Shown in pieces: positions 1-8,613 of a DNA stretch of 37,649 nt. The stretch spans positions 1 to 37,649 of the forward strand of contig CALMQM010000096.1 of assembly GCA_937871435.1 (NCBI GenBank), read 5' to 3'. Numbering within the stretch: position 1 is the first letter of the stretch; each line of letters starts with the position of its first letter. A program made the position numbers and the translations under genes. The notes beneath the pieces are model-generated. The model had not been told where the DNA came from. It saw nothing but the letters and a program-made list of their open reading frames with translations, and did not search any database. This DNA is from an uncultured Bacteroidota bacterium (GTDB taxonomy: Bacteria > Bacteroidota > Bacteroidia > AKYH767-A > 2013-40CM-41-45).

Positions 1-817
1 ATGTGAGATAATAAGGGTCAACACCAATACAATGTCCACCAACCAACCCAGGTTGAAATTTGATAAAATTCCATTTGGTTCCTGCGGCTTCCAGTACATC
101 ATAGGTATTAATACCCATTTTGTTGAAGATGATGGAAAGTTCATTCATCAAAGCAATATTTACATCACGCTGAGTATTCTCAATGATTTTAGCAGCTTCC
201 GCCACTTTGATGGAACTTGCTTTATAGACACCGGCTTTGACGATGATCTCATAGGTTTTCGCGATTTCATCTAACGATTCTGCATCACATCCTGAAACGA
301 CTTTTAGAATTTTCGAAATGGTATGTTCGCGATCGCCCGGATTGATGCGTTCCGGAGAATATCCAACTTTAAAATCTGTTTTGAATTTCAATCCTGAAAG
401 TTCTTCCAAAATAGGAATACAATCTTCTTCAGTGCAGCCAGGATAAACAGTAGATTCGTATACTACGTAATCGCCTTTCTTGAGAGCCTGTCCGATGAAT
501 TTTGTCGCCCCGAGAATTGGTTTCAGATCTGGGAGATTGTGCTCATCGATTGGTGTGGGAACTGTAACAATAAAAAAATTGGCTTCTTTCAGTTTCTCAA
601 CAGAAGAAGTAAATTCAATGTCGCACCCTTCAAAGGCAGACCTTTCAAGTTCACCACTCGGATCAATTCCTTCACTCATCTTTTGCAAACGTTCCTGGTT
701 GATATCAAAACCAATCACTTTAATTTTTTTTGCAAATTCTAATGCGATGGGTAAACCAACATAACCCAGTCCTAATACGGCCAGTTTTTTCTTTTTATCA
801 ATCAGCTCCTGCTGCAT
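1..817 (-). CDS. wbpA: UDP-N-acetylglucosamine 6-dehydrogenase, WbpA/TviB-type (3'-truncated by window edge)
   Basis: The first 272 codons of a nucleotide-sugar dehydrogenase run from ATG at 817 off the left edge. The N-terminus has the NAD-binding Rossmann motif GLGYVGLP, followed by VPTPID, ESTVYPG and [10 protein letters not shown], and the visible part ends in [13 protein letters not shown], whose cysteine (about residue 263) is the catalytic nucleophile of the family. This wording matches the TviB/VipA/WbpA branch, which oxidises UDP-GlcNAc to UDP-GlcNAc uronic acid in the cytoplasm, and differs from the UDP-glucose dehydrogenase further upstream in the same operon. It starts 21 bases after the wbpB-like gene ends and is probably cotranscribed with it. 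The companions wbpB, wbpD and wbpE make the UDP-GlcNAc substrate more likely than UDP-GalNAc, but sequence alone does not decide that. Confidence 0.88.
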   Translation of the reverse strand, partial: MQQELIDKKKKLAVLGLGYVGLPIALEFAKKIKVIGFDINQERLQKMSEGIDPSGELERSAFEGCDIEFTSSVEKLKEANFFIVTVPTPIDEHNLPDLKPILGATKFIGQALKKGDYVVYESTVYPGCTEEDCIPILEELSGLKFKTDFKVGYSPERINPGDREHTISKILKVVSGCDAESLDEIAKTYEIIVKAGVYKASSIKVAEAAKIIENTQRDVNIALMNELSIIFNKMGINTYDVLEAAGTKWNFIKFQPGLVGGHCIGVDPYYLT

Positions 818-838
818 GTTTTGTATCTTCTGAATAAA

Positions 839-1876
839 TTAACGTTCCAGTTTTTTCAATTTGCGGAGAGAGTAAATCCGCTCTATAATGTCAACCACTT
901 TCAGTCCTTCCAACGCGTTGGTGGTCGCGATGGTGCGACCTTTTAATGTATCAATGACATTTTCAATAATAAAATGATGATTCGCTGCAGATCCTTTGTA
1001 GCTGCCATAGTCATTTGCCGGACTGGCAGGAGGAAGTTGCGGCATTGTGTAATTCTCAATGTGGCAGTATTCTACTTCGTTCATGTATTGTCCGCCAATT
1101 TTGATACTTCCTTTTTCTCCGATTATGGTAATACTGCTTTCCAGATTTTTATCCCACACACTTGTGGAATAATTAATGGAGCCCATTCCGCCATTTACAA
1201 AACTGAAATTGACAAAGCCTGAATCTTCGAATGCTGTGAGAGATCCATGAGTGAAGTCGTTGAATTTTCCCTGTATATCCGTAATGTCTCCGAACAACCA
1301 GTACATAATATCGATAAAGTGAGAAAACTGAGTGAACAAGGTTCCGCCATCGAGGTCTGCACTTCCTTTCCAGTTCTTTCCTGTATAGTATCTTTCATCA
1401 CGGTTCCAGTAACAATTCAACTGCACCATGTAAATATTTCCAAGCAGGTTTTTATCCACAACTTCTTTGATCCAAATAGAAGGAGGGGAGTAGCGATTTT
1501 GCATCACACAAAATACCTGACGGGAGACTTGCAGCGCTTTGAAAATAATTTTTTCACAATCCGCAACAGTGAGAGCCATGGGTTTTTCAATAACCACATG
1601 CTTTTTATTTTCAAGAGCAATCAGTGTATGTTCCGCGTGCAAACCATTGGGTGAGCAGACATTGACGACGTCAAAATCAATTCCGGAAGAGAAAAGTTCT
1701 TGTACAGAATTAAAAAAAGGCACATCAACATCTGAAAGACCAAGGTCATTTTTGGATTTGATGTCACACATTGCCACGAGTGTTGATTCCGGATTTCTAC
1801 GGATCATTTCCGCGTGTCGTTTTCCGATGTGGCCACTTCCCACAATCGCAAATCGTACTTTTCTGTTTTCTTCCAT
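839..1876 (-). CDS. wbpB: UDP-N-acetyl-glucuronate 3-dehydrogenase, WbpB/WlbA-like (Gfo/Idh/MocA family)
   Basis: A 345-residue Gfo/Idh/MocA oxidoreductase. The N-terminal Rossmann fold shows IVGSGHIGKRHAEM at about residues 11-24, then the family signature EKPMALT near residue 97, and a C-terminal substrate domain with WKGSADLDGGTLFTQFSHFID, where the His-Asp pair is typical of the catalytic region. WbpB/WlbA enzymes oxidise the C3 hydroxyl of UDP-GlcNAcA, giving the 3-keto sugar that the WbpE aminotransferase then uses. The assignment rests on family plus its position between wbpA- and wbpD-like genes; the family as a whole has many substrates. ATG at 1876 lies 8 bases after the stop of the acetyltransferase gene, so translation is probably coupled. 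Confidence 0.82.
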   Translation of the reverse strand: MEENRKVRFAIVGSGHIGKRHAEMIRRNPESTLVAMCDIKSKNDLGLSDVDVPFFNSVQELFSSGIDFDVVNVCSPNGLHAEHTLIALENKKHVVIEKPMALTVADCEKIIFKALQVSRQVFCVMQNRYSPPSIWIKEVVDKNLLGNIYMVQLNCYWNRDERYYTGKNWKGSADLDGGTLFTQFSHFIDIMYWLFGDITDIQGKFNDFTHGSLTAFEDSGFVNFSFVNGGMGSINYSTSVWDKNLESSITIIGEKGSIKIGGQYMNEVEYCHIENYTMPQLPPASPANDYGSYKGSAANHHFIIENVIDTLKGRTIATTNALEGLKVVDIIERIYSLRKLKKLER

Positions 1877-1884
1877 TCTGAAAC

Positions 1885-2463
1885 TTACTTGATCCGTCGT
1901 ACTTTATTTCCTTCGAGTTTGTATTCTTGTTTGCTCTCAGGACAAATCGCCACATTGTTCGCGTCGAACTTCAAACGGTGACCATATTCACTCATCCATC
2001 CGAGATGGCGGGCAGGATTTCCTACAACCAATGCATATGCCGGAACATTTTTAGTTACAACCGCACCGGCACCTATAAATGCATATTCTCCGATGTTATG
2101 TCCACACACTATTGTTGCATTGGCTCCGATAGTAGCGCCTTTTCCAACGAGTGTTTTCAGGTATTGATTTTTTCGAACAATGGCGCTTCTCGGATTGTTC
2201 ACATTTGTAAATACCATGGAAGGACCCAGAAACACATCGTCTTCACAAATTACACCGGTAAAAATGGACACGTTATTTTGAACCTTTACATTTTTGCCCA
2301 GGACTACATCCGGAGAAATAACCACGTTTTGTCCAATGTTGCAGTTTTCACCGATTGTACATCCTGCCATGATGTGGGAAAAATGCCAGATTTTCGACCC
2401 TTTACCGACCTGTGCTCCTTCATCAATGATTGCAGAATCATGAACAAAATATTCCTTTTCCAT
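1885..2463 (-). CDS. wbpD: UDP-2-acetamido-3-amino-2,3-dideoxy-glucuronate N-acetyltransferase, WbpD/WlbB-like
   Basis: A 192-residue left-handed beta-helix acyltransferase built from hexapeptide repeats (for example [36 protein letters not shown]). The stretches [27 protein letters not shown] and [13 protein letters not shown] are close to those of WbpD/WlbB, which transfer acetyl from acetyl-CoA to the 3-amino group of the UDP-sugar made by the aminotransferase. I chose ATG at 2463 ([11 protein letters not shown]), because the family begins at this point; an open frame reaches 14 codons further up to 2505 but has no family similarity. It follows uxs after a 94-base gap that contains an AT-rich inverted repeat. 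Confidence 0.88.
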   Translation of the reverse strand: MEKEYFVHDSAIIDEGAQVGKGSKIWHFSHIMAGCTIGENCNIGQNVVISPDVVLGKNVKVQNNVSIFTGVICEDDVFLGPSMVFTNVNNPRSAIVRKNQYLKTLVGKGATIGANATIVCGHNIGEYAFIGAGAVVTKNVPAYALVVGNPARHLGWMSEYGHRLKFDANNVAICPESKQEYKLEGNKVRRIK

Positions 2464-2517
2464 TTTTCTATTTTTTTCGGTTTGTGTGAAGGTACAAAAA
2501 GCCAAGTCTAATTTATA

Positions 2518-2539
2518 ATGTATTTATTTTAAAATACAT
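2518..2539. repeat. AT-rich inverted repeat between uxs and wbpD
   Basis: Arms ATGTATTT (2518-2525) and AAATACAT (2532-2539) are perfect complements around a 6-base spacer. It lies in the 94-base gap between uxs and the acetyltransferase gene, the widest gap in this operon. No T-run follows, so it is not a typical terminator. It could be an operator, an RNA-processing hairpin or chance in AT-rich DNA. Confidence 0.35.
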
Positions 2540-2557
2540 AGATCAAAACGGTGAGGC

Positions 2558-3526
2558 TCAGCTAAATCTGTGCGCTGTGTTATACAGCTCTTCCGGAGAA
2601 AGGTTTTTGAAATATTCATAGGTTCTTTTCAGTCCTTCGGCGCGGTTTACTTTGGGCTCCCAACCCAGAATGGATTTAGCTCTGGTGATATCAGGCTGAC
2701 GTTGCTTGGGATCATCGGTTGGCAATGGATGATACGCTACTTTTTGTTTTGTACCAGTGAGCTTAATAATTTCTTCCGCGAATTCCGCGATGGTGATTTC
2801 GTCAGGATTTCCGATGTTGACCGGCAAATGGTAATCACTGAGCAACAATCTGTAAATTCCTTCGACAAGATCGTCGACATAACAAAAAGAACGGGTCTGA
2901 CTTCCATCACCGAAAACACTCAGGTCTTCACCACGTAAAGCCTGACCGATAAATGCAGGCAACACTCTTCCATCGTTCAGTCGCATGCGCGGACCGTAAG
3001 TATTGAAGATACGTATGATCCGAGTTTCAACATTGTGCACATTGTGATAAGCCATGGTGATTGCTTCCTGGAATCGTTTTGCTTCATCGTATACTCCGCG
3101 CGGTCCGATGGGATTTACATGTCCCCAGTAATCTTCGTTTTGCGGATGTACTAACGGATCTCCGTACACTTCTGATGTAGAGGCAACCAATATTCTTGCT
3201 CCTTTCACGCGTGCGAGTCCCAAAAGGTTGTGTGTTCCCAATGATCCAACTTTGAGAGTCTGAATGGGAATTTTGAGGTAATCAATCGGACTTGCAGGAG
3301 AGGCAAAATGCAGAATGTAATCGAGTGTTCCGGGAACGAAAACAAATTTTGACACATCGTGATGATAAAACTCAAATTCTTTTTTACCAAAAAGATGTTC
3401 AATGTTTTTTAAATCTCCCGTGATGAGATTATCCATACCGATCACGTAATATCCTTCTTTGATAAATCGATCACACAAGTGGCTACCGAGAAATCCCGCA
3501 GCTCCTGTAATTAGAATTCGTTTCAT
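2558..3526 (-). CDS. uxs: UDP-glucuronate decarboxylase (UDP-xylose synthase)
   Basis: A 322-residue extended short-chain dehydrogenase/reductase. It begins [17 protein letters not shown] (Gly-rich NAD site) and has the catalytic Tyr146/Lys150 in [10 protein letters not shown], together with STSEVYGDP and [10 protein letters not shown], wording characteristic of the UDP-xylose synthase branch rather than of GalE or RmlB. The enzyme oxidises UDP-glucuronate at C4, decarboxylates it and reduces the product to UDP-xylose. Its substrate would come from the Ugd encoded directly upstream (34-base gap). Length is normal for the bacterial family. The product presumably feeds a xylose-containing surface polysaccharide or O-glycan, which is inference. 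Confidence 0.9.
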   Translation of the reverse strand: MKRILITGAAGFLGSHLCDRFIKEGYYVIGMDNLITGDLKNIEHLFGKKEFEFYHHDVSKFVFVPGTLDYILHFASPASPIDYLKIPIQTLKVGSLGTHNLLGLARVKGARILVASTSEVYGDPLVHPQNEDYWGHVNPIGPRGVYDEAKRFQEAITMAYHNVHNVETRIIRIFNTYGPRMRLNDGRVLPAFIGQALRGEDLSVFGDGSQTRSFCYVDDLVEGIYRLLLSDYHLPVNIGNPDEITIAEFAEEIIKLTGTKQKVAYHPLPTDDPKQRQPDITRAKSILGWEPKVNRAEGLKRTYEYFKNLSPEELYNTAHRFS

Positions 3527-3560
3527 AGGTTAATGAATTTCACCCTGGAGGTGATTGAGG

Positions 3561-4871
3561 TCAATTAATTTTTGTTCTACCTACTGAATAATAGGTGAAT
3601 CCTAATTCTTTCATTTGGTTCAGATCGTACAGATTTCTTCCATCAAAAATGATTTTCTGATTCATCAGATTGCTGATTCTTTCGAATTCCGGCGTTCTGA
3701 AAACAGACCATTCCGTGGCAATCACCAATGCATCTGCATTCTGAAGAATGTCGTATTCATCTTTTCCGAATATTACTTTTTCACCAATAACAGATTTCAC
3801 ATTGTTCATTGCTTCAGGATCGTAAGTAGCAATTTCAGCACCCATTGCCAATAACTCACGGATGATATCCAGAGCAGGAGCTTCACGAATGTCATCTGTA
3901 TCCGGCTTGAATGCCAAGCCCCACAAGGCGATCTTTTTTCCTTTCAGAGAATTTCCAAAATGCGATTTTATTTTTTCTACGATGGAAAGTTTTTGATTCG
4001 CATTTACCTGCATCACTGAGTCGAGGATACGAAAATCATAGTTGTAATCTTTGGATGTTTTTGCCAATGCGGCTACATCTTTAGGAAAGCAACTGCCGCC
4101 ATAACCGATTCCGGCAAACAGAAATCGTTTTCCGATTCTGTCGTCTGAGCCAATACCAATGCGCACGGCATCTACATTAGCTCCGGTTTTCTCGCAAAGG
4201 TTTGCTATTTCGTTCATGAATGAAATCTTGGTGGCGAGAAAAGCATTGGCAGCATATTTCGTGAGCTCAGCAGAACGTTCATCCATGAAATAAATCGGAT
4301 TTCCCTGGCGCACGAAAGGTGCATAGAGTTCGTTCATGATTTTTTTTGCTCTTTCAGAATGCGTACCGATCACGACCCGATCCGGCTTCATGAAATCATC
4401 AACAGCAAATCCCTCACGGAGGAATTCCGGATTTGAGATGACGTCAAATTCTGTTTTGCAATTTTTAGCGATAACATCGCGTACTCTTTCTGCTGTGCCA
4501 ACAGGAACAGTACTCTTATTGATCACAATTTTGTAGTCGCGTATCAGATGGCCAAGCTGATCAGCAACCTGCAGGACATATTTCAGATCAGCCGAACCAT
4601 CCTCACCGGGAGGTGTTGGTAAGGCAAGAAAAATAATCTGCGCTTCTTCTATTCCTTTAGCCAGATCTGTTGTAAAAAGCAAACGACCTTGTTTGATATT
4701 TCGTTCGAACAAGACATCCAGGTGTGGTTCGTAGATTGGAATTTCCCCATTCTTCAGACGTTCCACCTTTTGTTTGTCTATATCCACGCACACAACGTGG
4801 TTACCGGTTTCAGCGAAGCAAGTACCGGTTACCAAGCCCACGTACCCCGTTCCGACGACAGCAATTTTCAT
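3561..4871 (-). CDS. ugd: UDP-glucose 6-dehydrogenase
   Basis: A 436-residue UDP-glucose dehydrogenase. The start MKIAVVGTGYVGLVTGTC is the NAD-binding fold; NKSTVPVGT, SNPEFLREG and GYGGSCFPKD follow in the usual order, with the catalytic cysteine at residue 261. The C-terminal domain has LWGLAFKPDTDDIREAP and FDGRNLYD. It performs the two-step NAD-dependent oxidation of UDP-glucose to UDP-glucuronate. The gene lies 33 bases after the wbpE-like gene and 34 bases before uxs, so Ugd and UXS form a consecutive two-step path to UDP-xylose. It is a different branch from the WbpA-type dehydrogenase at the left edge. Confidence 0.95.
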   Translation of the reverse strand: MKIAVVGTGYVGLVTGTCFAETGNHVVCVDIDKQKVERLKNGEIPIYEPHLDVLFERNIKQGRLLFTTDLAKGIEEAQIIFLALPTPPGEDGSADLKYVLQVADQLGHLIRDYKIVINKSTVPVGTAERVRDVIAKNCKTEFDVISNPEFLREGFAVDDFMKPDRVVIGTHSERAKKIMNELYAPFVRQGNPIYFMDERSAELTKYAANAFLATKISFMNEIANLCEKTGANVDAVRIGIGSDDRIGKRFLFAGIGYGGSCFPKDVAALAKTSKDYNYDFRILDSVMQVNANQKLSIVEKIKSHFGNSLKGKKIALWGLAFKPDTDDIREAPALDIIRELLAMGAEIATYDPEAMNNVKSVIGEKVIFGKDEYDILQNADALVIATEWSVFRTPEFERISNLMNQKIIFDGRNLYDLNQMKELGFTYYSVGRTKIN

Positions 4872-4904
4872 TGTAATTTGTTTAAAGATTTTGAAATAAA
4901 TTGC

Positions 4905-6038
4905 TCAGGCTTGTTTTAAAAATTCAAGCACTTTAGATGTGATCAAATGAAGAACATCTTCGTTCATTTCCGTATGGATCGGCAATGAAATGACATTTGC
5001 ACACAACCATTCAGTAACAGGGAAACTTCCTTCAGTATAGCGGGGGTCGCGATAGGCTTTTTGTAAATGCAAAGGAACAGGATAATAAATCATGGATGGA
5101 ATATCCAGACCGGCAAGAAACTCACGCAATTTATTTCTGTCAGCTCCTTTGAGTACGAGAGTGTATTGATGGAATACATGATCCGAAGAAGCAAATCGTT
5201 TCGGCGTAATTATTTTCGGATGATTCGCGAAAGCAGCATCATAGTAATCAGCTACTGCTCGTCTGGCAGCGGCATATTCATCAAGATGACGCAATTTGAT
5301 ACGAAGTATAGCGGCCTGAATACTATCCAGTCGTGAGTTTACTCCAATTTCGTCGTGATAATATTGAACACTTTGTCCGTGATTGGCGATCATGCGGATT
5401 TTTTTTCCGAGAGCGTCATCATTGGTATACAAAGCGCCGCCATCACCATAACATCCCAGGTTTTTCGAAGGGAAAAATGAAGTACAACCAACAGTGCCCA
5501 TCGTGCCTGCTTTCTTCACTTCGCCTGATTTCAGTTTGTAATTCGCACCAATCGCCTGAGCCGTATCTTCGAAAACGTAGAGGTTATGTTTTTTCGCGAT
5601 CTCCATGATTGCATCCATATCGGCGCATTGTCCAAAGAGATGTACTGGAACAATCGCTTTTGTTTTCGGAGTAATGGCTGCTTCAATTGCTTTTGGATCA
5701 ATCGTGAAAGTTTCGGGATTGACATCCACCAATACCGGCTTCAGTTTGAGCAAAGCGATCACTTCAGCAGTGGCTACATAGGTGAAGTCAGCAGTGATCA
5801 CTTCATCACCCGGCTGAAGATCCACAGCCATCATAGCAATTTGCAAGGCATCTGTACCATTGGCACAGGGGATCACATGTTTTACTCCAAGGTATTTTTC
5901 CAGCTCTGCCTGAAAGGATTTTACTTCCGGACCATTAATAAACGCTGCTGAATGCATCACACCCAGAACAGCCTGATCTACTTCAGCCTGTATTTTTTGA
6001 TATTGACCAATAAGGTCAACCATTTGGATTTTTCTCAT
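4905..6038 (-). CDS. wbpE: PLP-dependent UDP-sugar 3-aminotransferase, WbpE-like (DegT/DnrJ/EryC1/StrS family)
   Basis: A 377-residue sugar aminotransferase. CANGTDALQIAM binds the PLP phosphate, EDTAQAIGA carries the Asp contacting the pyridine nitrogen, and SFFPSKNLGCYGDGGA holds the Schiff-base lysine at about residue 192; RLDSIQAAIL is the family substrate-loop motif. Wording is very close to WbpE, which transfers an amino group from glutamate to the 3-keto UDP-GlcNAcA intermediate. I chose ATG at 6038 (MRKIQMVDLIGQYQ) since family members start just before the VDL motif; an open frame extends 15 codons further to 6083 and ATG at 6023 is also possible. This is the first gene of the operon. 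A TACCTTCG sequence on the minus strand (6059-6066), one base from the TAnnTTTG consensus, lies 20 bases upstream and could be its promoter. Confidence 0.9.
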   Translation of the reverse strand: MRKIQMVDLIGQYQKIQAEVDQAVLGVMHSAAFINGPEVKSFQAELEKYLGVKHVIPCANGTDALQIAMMAVDLQPGDEVITADFTYVATAEVIALLKLKPVLVDVNPETFTIDPKAIEAAITPKTKAIVPVHLFGQCADMDAIMEIAKKHNLYVFEDTAQAIGANYKLKSGEVKKAGTMGTVGCTSFFPSKNLGCYGDGGALYTNDDALGKKIRMIANHGQSVQYYHDEIGVNSRLDSIQAAILRIKLRHLDEYAAARRAVADYYDAAFANHPKIITPKRFASSDHVFHQYTLVLKGADRNKLREFLAGLDIPSMIYYPVPLHLQKAYRDPRYTEGSFPVTEWLCANVISLPIHTEMNEDVLHLITSKVLEFLKQA

Positions 6039-6214
6039 TCCTTTATTCTGAAAGCATGCGAAGGTATTAATTATTTGGCTCAATCCTGAGCATGTACACA
6101 GGTTGAAATACCATTGAATTCAATTATAAATTATTGATTTTAAACTAAGTAAACTTACTGAGAAGGGTGCATTTGATTGACTCAAATCAACATAATATTT
6201 TTGGAGAGAAAGGC

Positions 6215-6222
6215 TATCTTTG
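6215..6222 (+). promoter_or_regulatory. Bacteroidota -7 box (TATCTTTG) for pdhA
   Basis: TATCTTTG matches the TAnnTTTG -7 element used by the main sigma factor of Bacteroidota. It ends 17 bases before the pdhA ATG, so the transcript would have a very short leader. I see no convincing TTG -33 element at the usual 19-21 base spacing. The 201-base gap to the divergent wbpE-like gene must hold both promoters. Confidence 0.55.
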
Positions 6223-6239
6223 TCAATTCCAAAAAATCT

Positions 6240-7235
6240 ATGGCTAAAGCAAAGTTTACAAAAGAGCTCTACCTGAAATGGTACGAGGATATGCTCCTGA
6301 TGCGCAAGTTTGAAGAGCGTGCCGGACAGTTGTACGGTATGCAAAAAATCAAGGGATTTTGTCATTTATACATCGGTCAGGAAGCTCTGGTTGCCGGAGC
6401 GATGTCAGTTTTGAAGCCTGAAGACAATATGATTACCGCCTATCGTGATCACGCTCACGCATTGGGCAAAGGAACCTCTGCCCGTGCGGTAATGGCAGAA
6501 TTGTATGGGAAAGCAACCGGTTGTTCGAAAGGAAAAGGTGGTTCCATGCACATGTTTGACAGCAAGAACCGTTTCTTCGGAGGACATGGTATTGTAGGTG
6601 GTCAAATTCCACTCGGTGCCGGGATAGCATTCGCTGAACAATATCTCGGAACCAGGAGTGTGACAGTTTGTTATATGGGTGATGGTGCTACCCGTCAGGG
6701 TGCCTTACACGAGACTTTCAATATGGCGATGACCTGGCAGATTCCCGTGATATTTATTATTGAAAATAATAATTACGCGATGGGAACTTCAGTAGAACGT
6801 ACAAGTAATGTGACGGATCTTTACAAGTTGGGTCTATCCTATGACATGCCTTCGGAACCTGTGGATGGAATGAGTGTGGAAGCTGTGCACGAAGCTATGA
6901 CAAAGGCTGCCGAACATGTTCGTTCCGGAAAGGGGCCGTATTTGTTGGAGATGAACACGTACCGTTACAAAGGACATTCCATGAGTGATCCTGCTAAATA
7001 CAGAACGAAAGAAGAAGTCGAAGCATACAAAGCAAAAGATCCTGTAGAAATGGTTTTGAAAACCATTCTGGATAAAAAATATGCGACCGAACAAGAGCTT
7101 TCCGCGATTCAGGAAAGAGTGAAAGATGTAGTGGAGGATTCAGTAAAATTCGCTGAAGAGTCACCGTATCCGGATCCTTCTGAATTGTATCAGGATGTAT
7201 ATGTTCAGGCTGATTACCCATACATCACAGAATAA
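6240..7235 (+). CDS. pdhA: Pyruvate dehydrogenase E1 component, alpha subunit
   Basis: A 331-residue E1 alpha subunit of the thiamine-diphosphate-dependent 2-oxoacid dehydrogenases. The cofactor motif is present as GDG (residues 147-149) through ENNNYAMG about 28 residues later; FCHLYIGQEA, YRDHAHAL and GSMHMFD are standard for the pyruvate-specific type. It decarboxylates pyruvate and reductively acetylates the lipoyl group of E2 encoded 45 bases downstream. I chose ATG at 6240 (MAKAKFTKELY); a TTG-started extension from 6177 would begin upstream of the likely promoter. No E1 beta gene is adjacent. A split arrangement with pdhB elsewhere is, to my knowledge, usual in this phylum. Confidence 0.94.
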   Translation: MAKAKFTKELYLKWYEDMLLMRKFEERAGQLYGMQKIKGFCHLYIGQEALVAGAMSVLKPEDNMITAYRDHAHALGKGTSARAVMAELYGKATGCSKGKGGSMHMFDSKNRFFGGHGIVGGQIPLGAGIAFAEQYLGTRSVTVCYMGDGATRQGALHETFNMAMTWQIPVIFIIENNNYAMGTSVERTSNVTDLYKLGLSYDMPSEPVDGMSVEAVHEAMTKAAEHVRSGKGPYLLEMNTYRYKGHSMSDPAKYRTKEEVEAYKAKDPVEMVLKTILDKKYATEQELSAIQERVKDVVEDSVKFAEESPYPDPSELYQDVYVQADYPYITE

Positions 7236-7280
7236 TTTTAGAGGCAAACTTTTAAATTAAATTTTAAAATATCTATTCGA

Positions 7281-8579
7281 ATGGCTGAAATTGTCAGGAT
7301 GCCTAAAATGAGTGATACCATGACCGAAGGTGTTGTGGCGAAATGGCATAAGAAAGTTGGTGATACTGTAAAAAGTGGTGAGTTGGTGGCAGAGATTGAA
7401 ACCGATAAAGCCACAATGGAATTCGAATCATATCAGGAAGGTGTACTCTTGTATCGTGGAGTAGATGAAGGCAAGTCAGCGCCGGTAGATGGGATTCTCG
7501 CCATCCTTGGAAAATCCGGAGAAGACTTCAAATCATTGCTCGAAGCGGAGCAAAGCAAGCCGGTAGTATCTGCTCCGGCTCCTGCACCTGCTGCCGAACA
7601 AAAACCTGTTGTATCAGCCCCTCCTGTAGCAGCGGCTGCACCTAAAAAAGAAAATGCTCCGGCGCCGGTTTCTGCTCCGGCTGCAAATGTAGTAGCATCT
7701 AACAATGACGGTCGGACAAAGGCTTCGCCATTGGCAAAAAAACTTGCGAATGAAAAAGGCATAGACCTGTCGCGTGTTGTTGGTAGCGGAGAGCAAGGAA
7801 GAATAGTAAAGAGAGATATTGACTGGTACAAGCCGGGAATGATGACTAATGGATCCGGTGTTGTTTCATCTTTTGCTGTTACTCAAGAAAGTTTCGAGGA
7901 AACACCGGTTTCTCAAATGCGCAAAACAATTGCGAAACGTCTTAGTGAAAGTATGTTTACCGCGCCGCATTTTTATCTGACGATGGAGATCGATATGGAT
8001 AACGCTATTTCAGCACGCGAGTCCATTATCGCTGTTACAAATTCCAGGATTTCTTTCAATGATTTAGTCATCAAAGCTGTTGCAGCTTCTTTGCGCCAGC
8101 ATCCAAAAGTGAATTCCAGTTGGCTGGGTGACAGAATTCGCACTAATCATCACGTGCACATTGGAGTTGCAGTTGCGGTAGAAGAAGGTTTGCTGGTACC
8201 GGTTGTACGTTTTGCAGATTCAAAAACTCTTCGTCAGATTAATGCCGAAGTGAAGACATTCGTTCAAAAGGCGAAGGACAAAAAACTTCAGCCTGCAGAT
8301 TGGGAAGGAAACACTTTTACTATTTCTAACCTTGGCATGTTTGGCATTGATGAGTTCACTGCTATCATTAATCCACCAGATGCATGTATTCTTGCTGTTG
8401 GAGGAATTCAGCAAAAACCTGTGGTGAAAAACGGACAAGTTGTCCCGGGCAATGTGATGAAAGTAACATTGAGTTGTGATCACCGGGTGGTAGATGGTGC
8501 AAGTGGTTCGGAATTCCTGAGAACACTGAAAGGATTACTTGAAAATCCTGTTGTTTTACTTGGAGAAATGGCGATTTAA
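7281..8579 (+). CDS. pdhC: Pyruvate dehydrogenase E2, dihydrolipoamide acetyltransferase
   Basis: A 432-residue E2 protein with one lipoyl domain (about residues 1-80, lipoylated Lys43 in ETDKATMEFES), an Ala/Pro-rich linker (about 95-145), a peripheral subunit-binding domain (about 147-178, SPLAKKLANEKGIDL ... GRIVKRDI) and a catalytic acetyltransferase domain ending with DHRVVDG, giving catalytic His401 and Asp405. It moves the acetyl group to CoA and forms the core of the complex. The linker's GC-rich Ala/Pro codons create a long reverse-strand open frame (7433-7831) that is not a gene. It follows pdhA in the same operon. No clear terminator is visible in the 34 bases before the convergent next gene. 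Confidence 0.95.
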   Translation: MAEIVRMPKMSDTMTEGVVAKWHKKVGDTVKSGELVAEIETDKATMEFESYQEGVLLYRGVDEGKSAPVDGILAILGKSGEDFKSLLEAEQSKPVVSAPAPAPAAEQKPVVSAPPVAAAAPKKENAPAPVSAPAANVVASNNDGRTKASPLAKKLANEKGIDLSRVVGSGEQGRIVKRDIDWYKPGMMTNGSGVVSSFAVTQESFEETPVSQMRKTIAKRLSESMFTAPHFYLTMEIDMDNAISARESIIAVTNSRISFNDLVIKAVAASLRQHPKVNSSWLGDRIRTNHHVHIGVAVAVEEGLLVPVVRFADSKTLRQINAEVKTFVQKAKDKKLQPADWEGNTFTISNLGMFGIDEFTAIINPPDACILAVGGIQQKPVVKNGQVVPGNVMKVTLSCDHRVVDGASGSEFLRTLKGLLENPVVLLGEMAI

Positions 8580-8613
8580 AATCGCATTCATTTCACACTT
8601 ATTCAACGTTCAC

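Noticed and set aside
1927-2511. 194-codon plus-strand frame over the wbpD-like gene
   Set aside because: Shadow of hexapeptide-repeat coding DNA; the minus strand has a clear family match over the whole length.
6177-6239. 21-residue N-terminal extension of PdhA from a TTG codon
   Set aside because: It would start upstream of the TATCTTTG promoter box and has no family similarity; ATG at 6240 fits both.
7433-7831. 132-codon reverse-strand frame rich in Ala, Gly and Thr inside pdhC
   Set aside because: Mirror of the Ala/Pro linker of E2; composition follows from the codons on the plus strand.
8580-8613. Possible terminator between convergent pdhC and the T9SS cargo gene
   Set aside because: No stable stem with a T-run on either strand could be found in the 34 bases.
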